Part shown: piece by piece, positions 35,057 to 42,719 of the stretch
Layout of the letters: each line of letters opens with the position of its first letter
How positions within the stretch are numbered: the first letter of the stretch is position 1
NCBI RefSeq assembly: GCF_014654615.1
Contig: NZ_BNBB01000029.1
Location: forward strand, 1-64,000
Length of the DNA stretch: 64,000 bases
Direction: 5' to 3'
Source: Streptosporangium violaceochromogenes
Lineage (GTDB): Bacteria; Actinomycetota; Actinomycetes; Streptosporangiales; Streptosporangiaceae
Notes under the pieces: generated by a model
The model's input: the letters and a program-made list of their open reading frames with translations, nothing else
Told to the model about the DNA's origin: nothing
Database searches by the model: none
Program-made: the position numbers and the translations under genes

Positions 35057-35925
35057 GACGGCTCCGCGCCGAGCCAGGGAACGAGGAGGGCGTCGGAGCG
35101 CTCGAAGGTTCTTTCCAGCTCGCCGCGGAGCGTCCTGGGCATCGTGCCGGGCCGGAGGCGGGCGTTGTGCCGCTCGAACACCGGGTCGCCGAGGTGGGGC
35201 AGCCCGAGGAACTCCAGCACCCGGTCGTAGACGGCCTCGGGTTCGGTGAAGAACCGCCCGCTGTCCACGACGAGGATCCGGTCCCGGCCCACCAGCGGCT
35301 CCAGCCGGGCGAGCTGCTCGGCGTACCGTCCCCGGGCGAGGTAGGCGTGGTGGCGGTGGGCGTGGCTCGTCGCGTGCGGAGCGGTCCGCAGGTCCTCCGC
35401 CGCCCCGGCCAGCCGCCCCTCCTCCAGCTCCACCGCCCTGGCGAACGAGGTCTCGGTCTCGAAGCCCCGGGCCAGTTCGTGGGCGTGGGCGGAGAAGGCG
35501 CGCTCGACCGGGTCCCTGACCAGCGCGATCAGTTTCACACCCGGCAGGTCGCAGGCGATCCGGGCGCCGGCCAGCGGGTGGAACAGGTAGTAGGGCGAGG
35601 ACTCGAACGCCTGGGGGCGGCAGCCGTAGCGGCGTGCCAGGCGGGCGTGGCTCACCCGCAGCGGGAAGTGCGCCCGGTACCACGAAAGGCCCCGGTCGTA
35701 GGCCACGTCGAAGTAGTGGACGCCCTTGCGCAGCACGGGCTTGAGGATCAGCGGGTGCTGCGCCAGCGCCCGGTAGAGCGAGGTGGTGCCGCAGCGCTGC
35801 GCGCCGACGATGAGGAAGGCCGGCAGCGCCCGGTTTCCGGCGGTGAGGCGCCCGGCGGTCTGCGACACGGCGTGGACGGAGCGTTTCAGGGCGGGACTCA
35901 TCCCCGGCCCGGGAAGGGAGCTCAC
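35044..35925 (-). CDS. Sulfotransferase 3, heparan N-sulfotransferase-like
   Basis: A sulfotransferase of 293 residues with the phosphosulfate loop FLIVGAQRCGTTSLYRAL (about residues 29-46) and the 3'-phosphate site LIALVRDPVERAFSAHAHE near residue 122. The KGVHYFD and SPYYLFHPLAG stretches resemble the glycosaminoglycan sulfotransferases (NDST/HS3ST type), which act on sugar chains. The start GTG overlaps the kinase-like gene's stop (GTGA), with AGGAG at good spacing; an ATG 24 bases later is possible. It is the strongest pointer to a carbohydrate acceptor. Confidence 0.85.
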   Translation of the reverse strand: MSSLPGPGMSPALKRSVHAVSQTAGRLTAGNRALPAFLIVGAQRCGTTSLYRALAQHPLILKPVLRKGVHYFDVAYDRGLSWYRAHFPLRVSHARLARRYGCRPQAFESSPYYLFHPLAGARIACDLPGVKLIALVRDPVERAFSAHAHELARGFETETSFARAVELEEGRLAGAAEDLRTAPHATSHAHRHHAYLARGRYAEQLARLEPLVGRDRILVVDSGRFFTEPEAVYDRVLEFLGLPHLGDPVFERHNARLRPGTMPRTLRGELERTFERSDALLVPWLGAEPSWRR

Positions 35926-36821
35926 AGCAGGGACTCCTGGAAGTCGACGACGGGGTTGAGCCAGCGCTCGGGCGGGCCCAGGGGGGTGTGGCCGTCGGCG
36001 GCGTGCCGGTCCGCCAGCGTGATCAGGTAGCGGATCGCGGTCAGCCTGGCCTCGGCCGCCGACAGCCCAAAGGGGGCGAGGATCGCCAGGGACCGGGCCA
36101 CGCAGGCCCGTGCCGCGGTGATCGGGGTGGTACGGCGCAGGGCGCGCTGGAAGAAGTGGTGGACCGCGTCGAAGCCGAGCGGCACCCCGGTGGCGAACCG
36201 CTCCCAGTCCCACACCAGCAGCCGTCCGTCCGCCCCGTGCGCGATGTTCCAGGGGGAGAGGTCTCCGTGCCAGGCGAAACCGTGCTCGGAGATCCGGCTG
36301 ATCTCGCCGATCGCCTCGGTGAGGAGGGCGGGGGGCACCGGGCCGCGCCGTACCGGAAGCGGGGTCAGCGCCAGCACCGACAGCCCGCGCCAGGACCCGT
36401 GGTGGAGCACGACGGGGGGGACGACGCTCTTCAGCGGTGTGGCGGCGAGCAGGTCGAGCGTCCGTGCCTCGTGTGCCACGAGCGCGCGGGCCCGGTCGGT
36501 GTCGCCGATCTTCACGAAGGCGACCGGCCCGTCCGCGGCGCGGGCCTCAAGGACCGGCTTGCGGTTGGCCCGGCCGGCCGGGCGGACGTGCAGCACGACC
36601 CGGACCGGGGTGCCCAGCACCTCGCCGAGATGGGTCTCGATCGTGTCCGGCCCGGAGGGCAGCATGACCTTTCCGCCGGGGTGCCACCAGGCGCGGGGTG
36701 CCAGCCTGCGGGGGAGCAGGGGGTGGGGGAGCAGGCTGTACGGCAGGGCCCGCCCCGTGCCGGGAAAGAGCAGGCCGACCGTCTGGCGGAGGTAGCGCAG
36801 CCGGGCCCGGGCGTCGTTCAT
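35922..36821 (-). CDS. Phosphotransferase (APH/choline-kinase-like) of the polysaccharide operon
   Basis: A protein of 299 residues with the kinase marks of the APH-like fold: VAFVKIGDTDRARALVAHEA (ATP lysine region), the catalytic HGDLSPWNI near residue 206 and the metal-binding VWDWERF near residue 223. Family members phosphorylate sugars, choline, ethanolamine or antibiotics. Inside an overlapping polysaccharide operon a role in phosphorylating a sugar or adding a polar group is most likely. ATGA and GTGA overlaps join it to both neighbours. The substrate is unknown. Confidence 0.72.
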   Translation of the reverse strand: MNDARARLRYLRQTVGLLFPGTGRALPYSLLPHPLLPRRLAPRAWWHPGGKVMLPSGPDTIETHLGEVLGTPVRVVLHVRPAGRANRKPVLEARAADGPVAFVKIGDTDRARALVAHEARTLDLLAATPLKSVVPPVVLHHGSWRGLSVLALTPLPVRRGPVPPALLTEAIGEISRISEHGFAWHGDLSPWNIAHGADGRLLVWDWERFATGVPLGFDAVHHFFQRALRRTTPITAARACVARSLAILAPFGLSAAEARLTAIRYLITLADRHAADGHTPLGPPERWLNPVVDFQESLL

Positions 36822-38110
36822 GCGGTCCCGTTCGCCATCGAGTTCCTCCAGAGCAGCGCGAATGAGATCAGGTAGAGGCTGAGCGGTGTGATCAGCCCGT
36901 CGTAGACGAACATGTAGAGGAGGGTCAGGATCATCACCAGGACCCCCGCCAGGCCGATCGGGCTCCGGTCGCGCCAGTGGCGGCGGACGGCCCCGGCGAA
37001 GAACGCCACGTAGAGGGCGGCCCCGACGAACCCCTGCGTGATCATCAGGTGCCAGAGCTGGCCGTCGCCGCCCAGCGGAGGGTGGCCGCAGTCGCCGCAC
37101 CAGCCGGTCCGGCCGGTGGTGATGCTGCGGTGGCTGCCCGCCGCGTTGCGGGTGTTGCCGTAGCCGATGATCGGCGAGGTGCGGGCGGCGGCGACGGTCG
37201 CCGAGACGGTGAAGGCGCGGATGCCGTTGCTGTGGGGGTTGTCCAGCCGCGCGGCCACCATGGCGGAAAGCGGGCTGAGGAGGAGGGCCAGGACTCCCGC
37301 GGCCAGGGCCGAGCAGACGACGAGCCGGGCGCGGGTGCCCAGGCGTACCAGCAGGTAGACGACGGCGACCGCCAGGCCGATCCACAGGCCCCGGTTGAGG
37401 GAGTAGACGATCGGGACGGCCGACAGCGCGATCACCGGGATCACGGCCAGGCGCCCGCGCGGCCCGCCATGGACCCACCAGCCGACCACGAACCAGACGA
37501 GCAGCACCGAGACGTTGCCGCCCCAGGCGTTGGCCCACTCGAACGGGGCCTCCGGGCGGGGGGAGGCGTGGCCGAGGACCTTCTGCATCTGGGCCGCGGT
37601 GGGGTGGATCAGGTTGTGGACGAAGGGGTTGCCGCCGATCCAGGAGGGCAGCACCCGCTCGACGGGGGAGGTGAACTCGGCGTGCGGGGCGAGCACGCCG
37701 AGCAGGCCGCCGGCGACGGTCGTGACGAACAGCACGCCGAGCATGCGCACCAGCGTGAGCTGGGGCAGCTCCCGCTCGGTCAGATTGCCCAGGTAGAGCA
37801 CCATGGTCGTCAAGGACAGATAGAGGAGCAGGCGCATGAGGTAGCCCATCACCCGCCCGGCGCCGAACTCGCCGTAGGTGCCCGGCGGCATCTCGCCGAG
37901 CATGAGCGCGCTGACGAGATAGCCCGCCAGCAGCATCAGCCAGAGGCCGAACCCCCGGGGGGCCCGGATCGGCCTTCGCCGCCACAGCACCAGCGTCATC
38001 GCCGGAGCCAGCACGATCACCGACAGCCCGCCGAAGCCCAGCGCCCACCAGATGGGGTAGCCCACCAGCAGCGCGGCGATCGGCCAGGCGGCCCGGTCGA
38101 GCCCCCTCAC
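36818..38110 (-). CDS. Wzy-type polymerase / O-antigen ligase family protein
   Basis: A polytopic protein of 430 residues with about eleven helices and one large outward loop (about residues 270-340) containing arginines and histidines: SPIIGYGNTRNAAGSH is the usual Wzy_C/ligase signature area. The loop also holds GWCGDCG, a possible disulfide. Such proteins join repeat units on the outer membrane face, either polymerising them or ligating them to a carrier. It overlaps Wzz and the kinase gene by four bases each. Confidence 0.82.
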   Translation of the reverse strand: MRGLDRAAWPIAALLVGYPIWWALGFGGLSVIVLAPAMTLVLWRRRPIRAPRGFGLWLMLLAGYLVSALMLGEMPPGTYGEFGAGRVMGYLMRLLLYLSLTTMVLYLGNLTERELPQLTLVRMLGVLFVTTVAGGLLGVLAPHAEFTSPVERVLPSWIGGNPFVHNLIHPTAAQMQKVLGHASPRPEAPFEWANAWGGNVSVLLVWFVVGWWVHGGPRGRLAVIPVIALSAVPIVYSLNRGLWIGLAVAVVYLLVRLGTRARLVVCSALAAGVLALLLSPLSAMVAARLDNPHSNGIRAFTVSATVAAARTSPIIGYGNTRNAAGSHRSITTGRTGWCGDCGHPPLGGDGQLWHLMITQGFVGAALYVAFFAGAVRRHWRDRSPIGLAGVLVMILTLLYMFVYDGLITPLSLYLISFALLWRNSMANGTA

Positions 38111-39054
38111 GAGGGAAAGACCGTCTCGCCGGCCCCCGGGAAGGCGTCCGGCGGCCCGGCTCTGCCCCGGCGGCCCGGCCCGGCGGGGCGGGTGACGGCC
38201 TCGCGCACGCCGGGAAGGGGCAGCCCGTTGATCCTCCTGGCGCCGGGCGTCTTCCGCCGGGCGCGCCGGTCGCCGAGCCAGGCGAGGCCGGCCCCGGCGA
38301 GGAGGCCGGTCATCAGGCCGCTTCCCAGATAGAGGGGCGGGCTCGGGGAGCCGGGTGTGGCCGGGACCACGGCCGGGCTGATCACCGAACCGGGGGTGAC
38401 GGCGACGGTCTTGAGCGCGTCGTATCTGATGGTGAGGTGGTAGACCTGGCGGCCGAGGACGTTCTGCCGTTGCAGGGCCATGGCGCGCTCCGCCGTACCC
38501 TTGGCCAGGCCGGGCAGGCCGGTTACCACGGTGGACAGGCTCGCGTTGACCTGCCTCAGCTTGGACAGCAGGGCCTTGAGCTGGACGTTCAGCGCCCGGG
38601 TGGCGGCCTCGCCGCGGGTGGTCAGGTACGCCTGGGCGTAGGCGTTCGCCCCGGCCGCCGCGGTGGCGGGGTCGGGGGCGGTGTAGGAGAGCTCCAGCAC
38701 CGAGGTGTTGGGGGGCACGGAGACCTCCACCGGGCCCGGGGGGGTCTTCAGGGCCTGCGCGGCCTTTCCGGAGACCAGCGCGGACCGGGCGATCTGGGCC
38801 TCGGTGTCGAGGTTGAGCGGCTCACGCTGCCGGTTGGTGACCTGGTTGGTCTGCTCCTGAAGGCCGGTCGGGGTCACCAGCACCTGGGCGGAGGCGGTGT
38901 AGGAGGGGGGGACGGCCCACAGCAGGGCGCCGCCTCCGGCGGTTCCGGTGGCCAGGAGAAGCAGGACGGCCGGCCATCTGCGGCGCAGCGGGGATATGTA
39001 GTCCGCCAGCTCTCCGCCGGAGCGGCGGACGGAAACGTCCGGCGACAGGCTCAT
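38107..39054 (-). CDS. Wzz-type chain-length regulator
   Basis: The topology is that of polysaccharide co-polymerases: a helix at about residues 28-48 (AVLLLLATGTAGGGALLWAV), an extracytoplasmic region of 190 residues with coiled-coil tendency, and a second helix near residue 250 (GLMTGLLAGAGLAWLG). A basic, Pro/Gly-rich cytoplasmic tail follows, without a tyrosine-kinase domain. It sets polymer length together with Wzy. It is the first gene of a six-gene minus-strand operon in which all junctions overlap. Confidence 0.87.
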   Translation of the reverse strand: MSLSPDVSVRRSGGELADYISPLRRRWPAVLLLLATGTAGGGALLWAVPPSYTASAQVLVTPTGLQEQTNQVTNRQREPLNLDTEAQIARSALVSGKAAQALKTPPGPVEVSVPPNTSVLELSYTAPDPATAAAGANAYAQAYLTTRGEAATRALNVQLKALLSKLRQVNASLSTVVTGLPGLAKGTAERAMALQRQNVLGRQVYHLTIRYDALKTVAVTPGSVISPAVVPATPGSPSPPLYLGSGLMTGLLAGAGLAWLGDRRARRKTPGARRINGLPLPGVREAVTRPAGPGRRGRAGPPDAFPGAGETVFPS

Positions 39055-39098
39055 GGATCGCGGTCCCTTTCGGGCGGAGTAGGCGTTTGGGAACCCTA

Positions 39099-39122
39099 GG
39101 AACTATAGGTTGGGTTGCCGTT
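39099..39122 (+). promoter_or_regulatory. Candidate ECF sigma-factor promoter
   Basis: GGAAC (39099-39103) and CGTT (39119-39122) are separated by 15 bases, the arrangement used by SigE-type extracytoplasmic-function sigma factors. It faces the hydrolase gene, about 280 bp upstream, and overlaps the -10-like element of the opposite operon. Confidence 0.4.
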
Positions 39123-39261
39123 TTCCCCATCCGATATACAAGATTTTCTTTGGGGGTGCCCCGGCGATCTCGGGGATATGACCGGCGTTTATCCGATATT
39201 TCGGTGTTGTCGGTAGGCGGTTCCGGGCTGAGGGGCGAAGTCCATGACGCCGCACGTCCGG

Positions 39262-39390
39262 GAGGTGGGAAGCTGGGCCGGGAAAGCCCTGGGAGGCCGC
39301 GGGAAGTCTCGGGAAGTCCGGGGAAGCCTCGGGGAGAGGGGAAGCTCGGGAAAGGCCGGGGAAAATGCCGGGAATCGACAGGGGAAGGGA
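39262..39390. repeat. Purine-rich imperfect repeats in the hydrolase leader
   Basis: Units of the type CGGGAAGTC / CGGGGAAGC recur about ten times with irregular spacing and nearly all G and A between them. The stretch lies in the presumed 5' leader of the hydrolase gene. Confidence 0.65.
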
Positions 39391-39403
39391 CGGCAAGGAA
39401 GCG

Positions 39404-40534
39404 ATGAGTCGGATAAATGCTGATTTAGAGGCAATTTTACGGGTGGTGCGAATCGGGGGCGCGACTTTCACCCTGGCGGTGGGGGCGGCGGTGGGGGTGG
39501 GGGCGTGCGGCGCGGTTCCGGCCGTTTCCGGTGGCCGGGGAGGGCCCGTCCCCGCTCTCGCCGGCACCGCCGGCCCGACCGGCTCCCGCCCGCCGGGCCC
39601 CGCCTGCGAGGTCGACGCCAGGCTCGTCCCGTCCTGCGGGGCCTGGTGGGGGATCGCGCCGGAGGTCTTCACCGGCAGACCGCCCGACCGGGCGCTGCCG
39701 CGGGCCGAGAGGCGCATGGGGCGCCCGGCGGACATCGTGCACCTCTACCACCGGGGCCCGGAGCTCTTCCCGACCTCGAAGGAGCGGGGGATGGCCCGCG
39801 ACCCGGCCGGCCGCAGGCTCCTGCTGATCAACTGGAAGCCGTCCCTGGACCACACCTGGGCGCAGATCGCCCGGGGTGCGCTGGACCGGCGGATCGACCG
39901 GCTGGCCGGTCACATCCGGACGACCTTTCCCGAGAGGTTCTTCCTGACCGTGCACCACGAGCCGGAGGACGACGTACGGGAGGACCCCGGTTCGGGGATG
40001 ACCGCCGCCGACTACGCCGCGATGTTCCGGCACGTGGTGCTCCGCCTGAGGCAGGGGGGCGTGCGCAACGCCGTCACGGTCATGACCTACATGGGGGTGC
40101 CCAACTGGTCGGCCCGCCCCTGGTTCGAAAGGCTCTACCCCGGCGACGACGTGGTCGACTGGGTGGCGATGGACCCCTACGCCGACGACCGGGTCCAGAC
40201 CTTCGGCGGGCTGGTCAACAAGACCCGCCGGGAGTACGCCGCCTGGCCGGGGTTCTACCGCTGGGCGCGGTCGCGCCTGCCGGGAAAGCCCCTCATGGTC
40301 GCCGAGTGGGGGGTCTTCGAGCGTCGCGGCCGGCCGGGGTTCAAGGAGGCGTTCTTCGCCTCGGTACGCCAGGAGATGCGGAACTACCCGCGGATCAAGG
40401 CCCTGGTCTACTTCGACTCACCCCGGGCCCCCCGGGGGGACACCCGGTTCGACACCACCCCCGGCGGCACCCGGGCCTTCGGCGACCTCGCCCGCGACCC
40501 CCATGTGCGGGCCGCGGAGGTTCCCCGGAAGTAG
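39404..40534 (+). CDS. Secreted GH26-like glycoside hydrolase
   Basis: A hydrophobic N-terminal segment (about residues 15-35) ends in VGAC, a possible lipobox, followed by a Gly/Pro-rich linker. The catalytic domain (about 65-370) is a clan GH-A barrel: the acid/base lies in TVHHEPEDD near residue 185 and the nucleophile probably in MVAEWGVFE near residue 300. Family 26 members cut mannans and related polymers. Beside a polysaccharide operon it may trim or release the product. AAGGAAG precedes the ATG at 39404. Codons 8 and 12 are TTA and codon 4 is ATA, all rare here. Its 3' end overlaps the TauE gene by 117 bp, antiparallel. Confidence 0.78.
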   Translation: MSRINADLEAILRVVRIGGATFTLAVGAAVGVGACGAVPAVSGGRGGPVPALAGTAGPTGSRPPGPACEVDARLVPSCGAWWGIAPEVFTGRPPDRALPRAERRMGRPADIVHLYHRGPELFPTSKERGMARDPAGRRLLLINWKPSLDHTWAQIARGALDRRIDRLAGHIRTTFPERFFLTVHHEPEDDVREDPGSGMTAADYAAMFRHVVLRLRQGGVRNAVTVMTYMGVPNWSARPWFERLYPGDDVVDWVAMDPYADDRVQTFGGLVNKTRREYAAWPGFYRWARSRLPGKPLMVAEWGVFERRGRPGFKEAFFASVRQEMRNYPRIKALVYFDSPRAPRGDTRFDTTPGGTRAFGDLARDPHVRAAEVPRK

Positions 40535-41398
40535 CCGCGCGGCGAGGCCGGCGGCCGCGGCCGCGCCGACGATCCAGATCGTGGCCGTGCCGCTCACGTC
40601 CAGGAGCTTCAGCGCCGAGGCCAGCAGCACCACCGCGAGCAGCGCCCGGACGAGCCCTCCGGGCGCGCGGGCCGAGACCCGGGCCCCGAGGTAGACGCCG
40701 GGGAGCGAACCGGCCAGCAGTGAGGCGGTGACGGACAGCCGGAAGTCACCGAACAGCAGGTGGCCCAGCGCGGCCGCCGCGACCAGCGGGACGGCCTGTA
40801 CCAGGTCGGTGCCGACGAGCTGGTTGGCCCGCAGCGTGGGATAGAGCGCGAGCAGCGCGACGATGATCAGCGATCCGGAGCCCACCGAGGAGACGCCGAC
40901 CACCAGGCCACCGATCGTACCGACCAGTAGGGTCGGGATGGGGCGCACGGCGATCTCGCCGAGGTCCACCCGGGCCGCGCTCCCGAGGCCGGCCCGCCCG
41001 CGGCGCTCCTCGCGCCAGGTCAGCCAGGCCTTGGCCACGAGCCCCGCCACGGCCAGCAGCAGGGCGACGCCCAGGGCGTGCCTGACGGTCTGCTGGACCC
41101 GCTCGCCGTCCCCGAACGCGCGGGCGACGAACACCCCGCAGAAGGCGGCCGGAACCGACCCCGCGCACAGCCAGCCGACCAGTCGCAGGTCGACGGTGCC
41201 GCGGCGCAGGTGCACCAGCCCGCCCACCGGTTTCATCACGGCCGAGGCGACGAGGTCGCTGGAGACCGCGGCCAGGGGCGGCACGTTGAAGAACAGCATC
41301 ATCATCGGCGTCATCAGCGCGCCGCCGCCCATGCCGGTCAGCCCGACGACGATCGCGACCAGGAAGGAGCCCGCGGCGAGGGGGAGGTCGATGTCCAC
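40418..41398 (-). CDS. TauE/SafE family membrane transporter
   Basis: A membrane protein of 326 residues with eight or so helices in two repeats, each opening with a glycine-rich motif: GLTGMGGGALMTPMMM near residue 19 and GVSSVGSGSLIIVALLAL near residue 170. The family (TSUP) moves sulfite, sulfoacetate or related anions. It lies 10 bp downstream of the APS-kinase gene on the same strand, so a role in sulfur-anion movement for the sulfation locus is likely. About 40 C-terminal residues are low-complexity and lie over the hydrolase gene on the other strand, so the true stop region deserves a check. Confidence 0.87.
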   Translation of the reverse strand: MDIDLPLAAGSFLVAIVVGLTGMGGGALMTPMMMLFFNVPPLAAVSSDLVASAVMKPVGGLVHLRRGTVDLRLVGWLCAGSVPAAFCGVFVARAFGDGERVQQTVRHALGVALLLAVAGLVAKAWLTWREERRGRAGLGSAARVDLGEIAVRPIPTLLVGTIGGLVVGVSSVGSGSLIIVALLALYPTLRANQLVGTDLVQAVPLVAAAALGHLLFGDFRLSVTASLLAGSLPGVYLGARVSARAPGGLVRALLAVVLLASALKLLDVSGTATIWIVGAAAAAGLAARLLPGNLRGPHMGVAGEVAEGPGAAGGGVEPGVPPGGPG

Positions 41399-41408
41399 GA
41401 GGGGGTGC

Positions 41409-42638
41409 TCACCGGACCCGCCCGCTTCGGACCAGCGGATCGAGCACCAGCCGTACCGCCTGCTCCACGTCGATCGAGGTGGTGTCGATGACGAGGTCGG
41501 CGTCGCGCGGCTCCTCGTAGGGGTCGGAGACGCCGGTGAACGCGGGGATGAGCCCGGCCCGGGCCTTGGCGTACAGGCCCTTGCGGTCGCGGCGCTCGCA
41601 CTCGTGCAGGGGGGTGGCCACGTGAACCAGAAGGAACTCGGCGCCGACGGCCTCGACCATCGCGCGGACCTCCTGGCGGGTGGAGGCGTACGGGGCGATG
41701 GGCGCGCAGATCGCCAGCCCGCCGTGCCGGGCCGTCTCGGCCGCGACGAACCCGATCCGGCGGACGTTGAGGTCGCGATCCTCCTTGGAGAAGGTCAGCC
41801 CCGCCGAGAGCAGGCGCCGGACCACGTCGCCGTCGAGGTAGGTGACCGTACGGCTGTCACGTTCCAGCAGCGCGTCGCGCAACCCCCGGGCGACGGTGGA
41901 CTTGCCCGACCCCGACAGCCCGGTGAAGAAGATCACCAGTCCGCGCCGGTGCGGCGGGCCGGGGATCGTCACCGGCTCGGGGCCGGCCAGGTGCTCCGTC
42001 GCGCCGTAGGCCCAGGCGACGTGCTCGCGCAGCTCCAGGTCGATGCCGGGGTCGTCGCGAGGCGCGAGCGGCACCGCGGCCACGAGCGTGCCCGCGGGGA
42101 GCCGGTCGCGGGCCTTGAGCGCGGAGCGGACCACCGAGGGGCCCTTCTCGCCGAAGACCAGCGGAAGGAGCAGGACCGTCGCGTCCAGCTCCCGCGCGCT
42201 CGCCCCGATCTCCTCCAGGTCGTCCAGCGGCCCGCGCATGGTGACCGCCAGGGTCTGGCGGCCCGCGAGCTCCTTGCGGACCTCCGCGGGGGTACGGCGG
42301 AGCCTGGCGAAAGGCCCGTGCTCGGGGGCGTCCAGCGCCGTCACGGGGCCGAAGACCAGGTCGTCGTGGCGTCCGGTGACGGTGAGCGCGGCCAGGGCGG
42401 CGCCCTCGGGGTCGAGGAGGGTGATCCGGTCGCCGGGGGCGGCCGGATGCTCGGCGGGCAGCGTGAGCGTGACGGGGGCGGGCCAGCGTGTGCCGTCGGC
42501 CAGCGTGCCGTGCTCTCGCACCGCGCGCACGTCGGCCGGGCCGAGGAAACCCGTCAGCGGCTGGAAGGCGCCGGAGAGCAGCAGCTCCAGATCGGCCAGC
42601 TCGCGGGCGTCGGGGGCCCACTCGAAAGACGCCGTCAT
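41409..42638 (-). CDS. cysC: APS kinase fused to a degenerate ATP-sulfurylase-like domain
   Basis: The C-terminal 190 residues are a complete adenylylsulfate kinase: Walker A GLSGSGKST, the substrate-binding YLDGDVVRRLL, LNVRRIGFVA and GLYAKARAGLIPAFTGV. It makes PAPS from APS. The first 200 or so residues match the PUA-like and central parts of ATP sulfurylase (LLLSGAFQPLTGFL; GPLDDLEEIGASAREL), but the catalytic QTRNPxHxxH and GRDHAG motifs are missing. The front part is probably structural or regulatory, and CysDN supplies APS. The ATG at 42638 is chosen; a GTG nine bases upstream is in frame. TauE follows 10 bp downstream. Confidence 0.88.
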   Translation of the reverse strand: MTASFEWAPDARELADLELLLSGAFQPLTGFLGPADVRAVREHGTLADGTRWPAPVTLTLPAEHPAAPGDRITLLDPEGAALAALTVTGRHDDLVFGPVTALDAPEHGPFARLRRTPAEVRKELAGRQTLAVTMRGPLDDLEEIGASARELDATVLLLPLVFGEKGPSVVRSALKARDRLPAGTLVAAVPLAPRDDPGIDLELREHVAWAYGATEHLAGPEPVTIPGPPHRRGLVIFFTGLSGSGKSTVARGLRDALLERDSRTVTYLDGDVVRRLLSAGLTFSKEDRDLNVRRIGFVAAETARHGGLAICAPIAPYASTRQEVRAMVEAVGAEFLLVHVATPLHECERRDRKGLYAKARAGLIPAFTGVSDPYEEPRDADLVIDTTSIDVEQAVRLVLDPLVRSGRVR

Positions 42639-42719
42639 CTGCTTCACAATTCCGATCGACTTAGTAGGATTTCGTTACCTTACCTACTCCAGCTTGTCTC
42701 ACGCCAGCCCCGCCGCCTC

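Larger units (their letters stand above)
39055..39403. other. Divergent control region between wzz-type operon and hydrolase gene
   Basis: This 349-bp gap holds no gene. Its left part is less GC-rich and contains a minus-strand -10-like TATAGT (39107-39102) for the Wzz operon and a plus-strand ECF-type promoter (listed separately). The right part is a purine-rich repetitive stretch that would form the leader of the hydrolase transcript. Confidence 0.5.
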
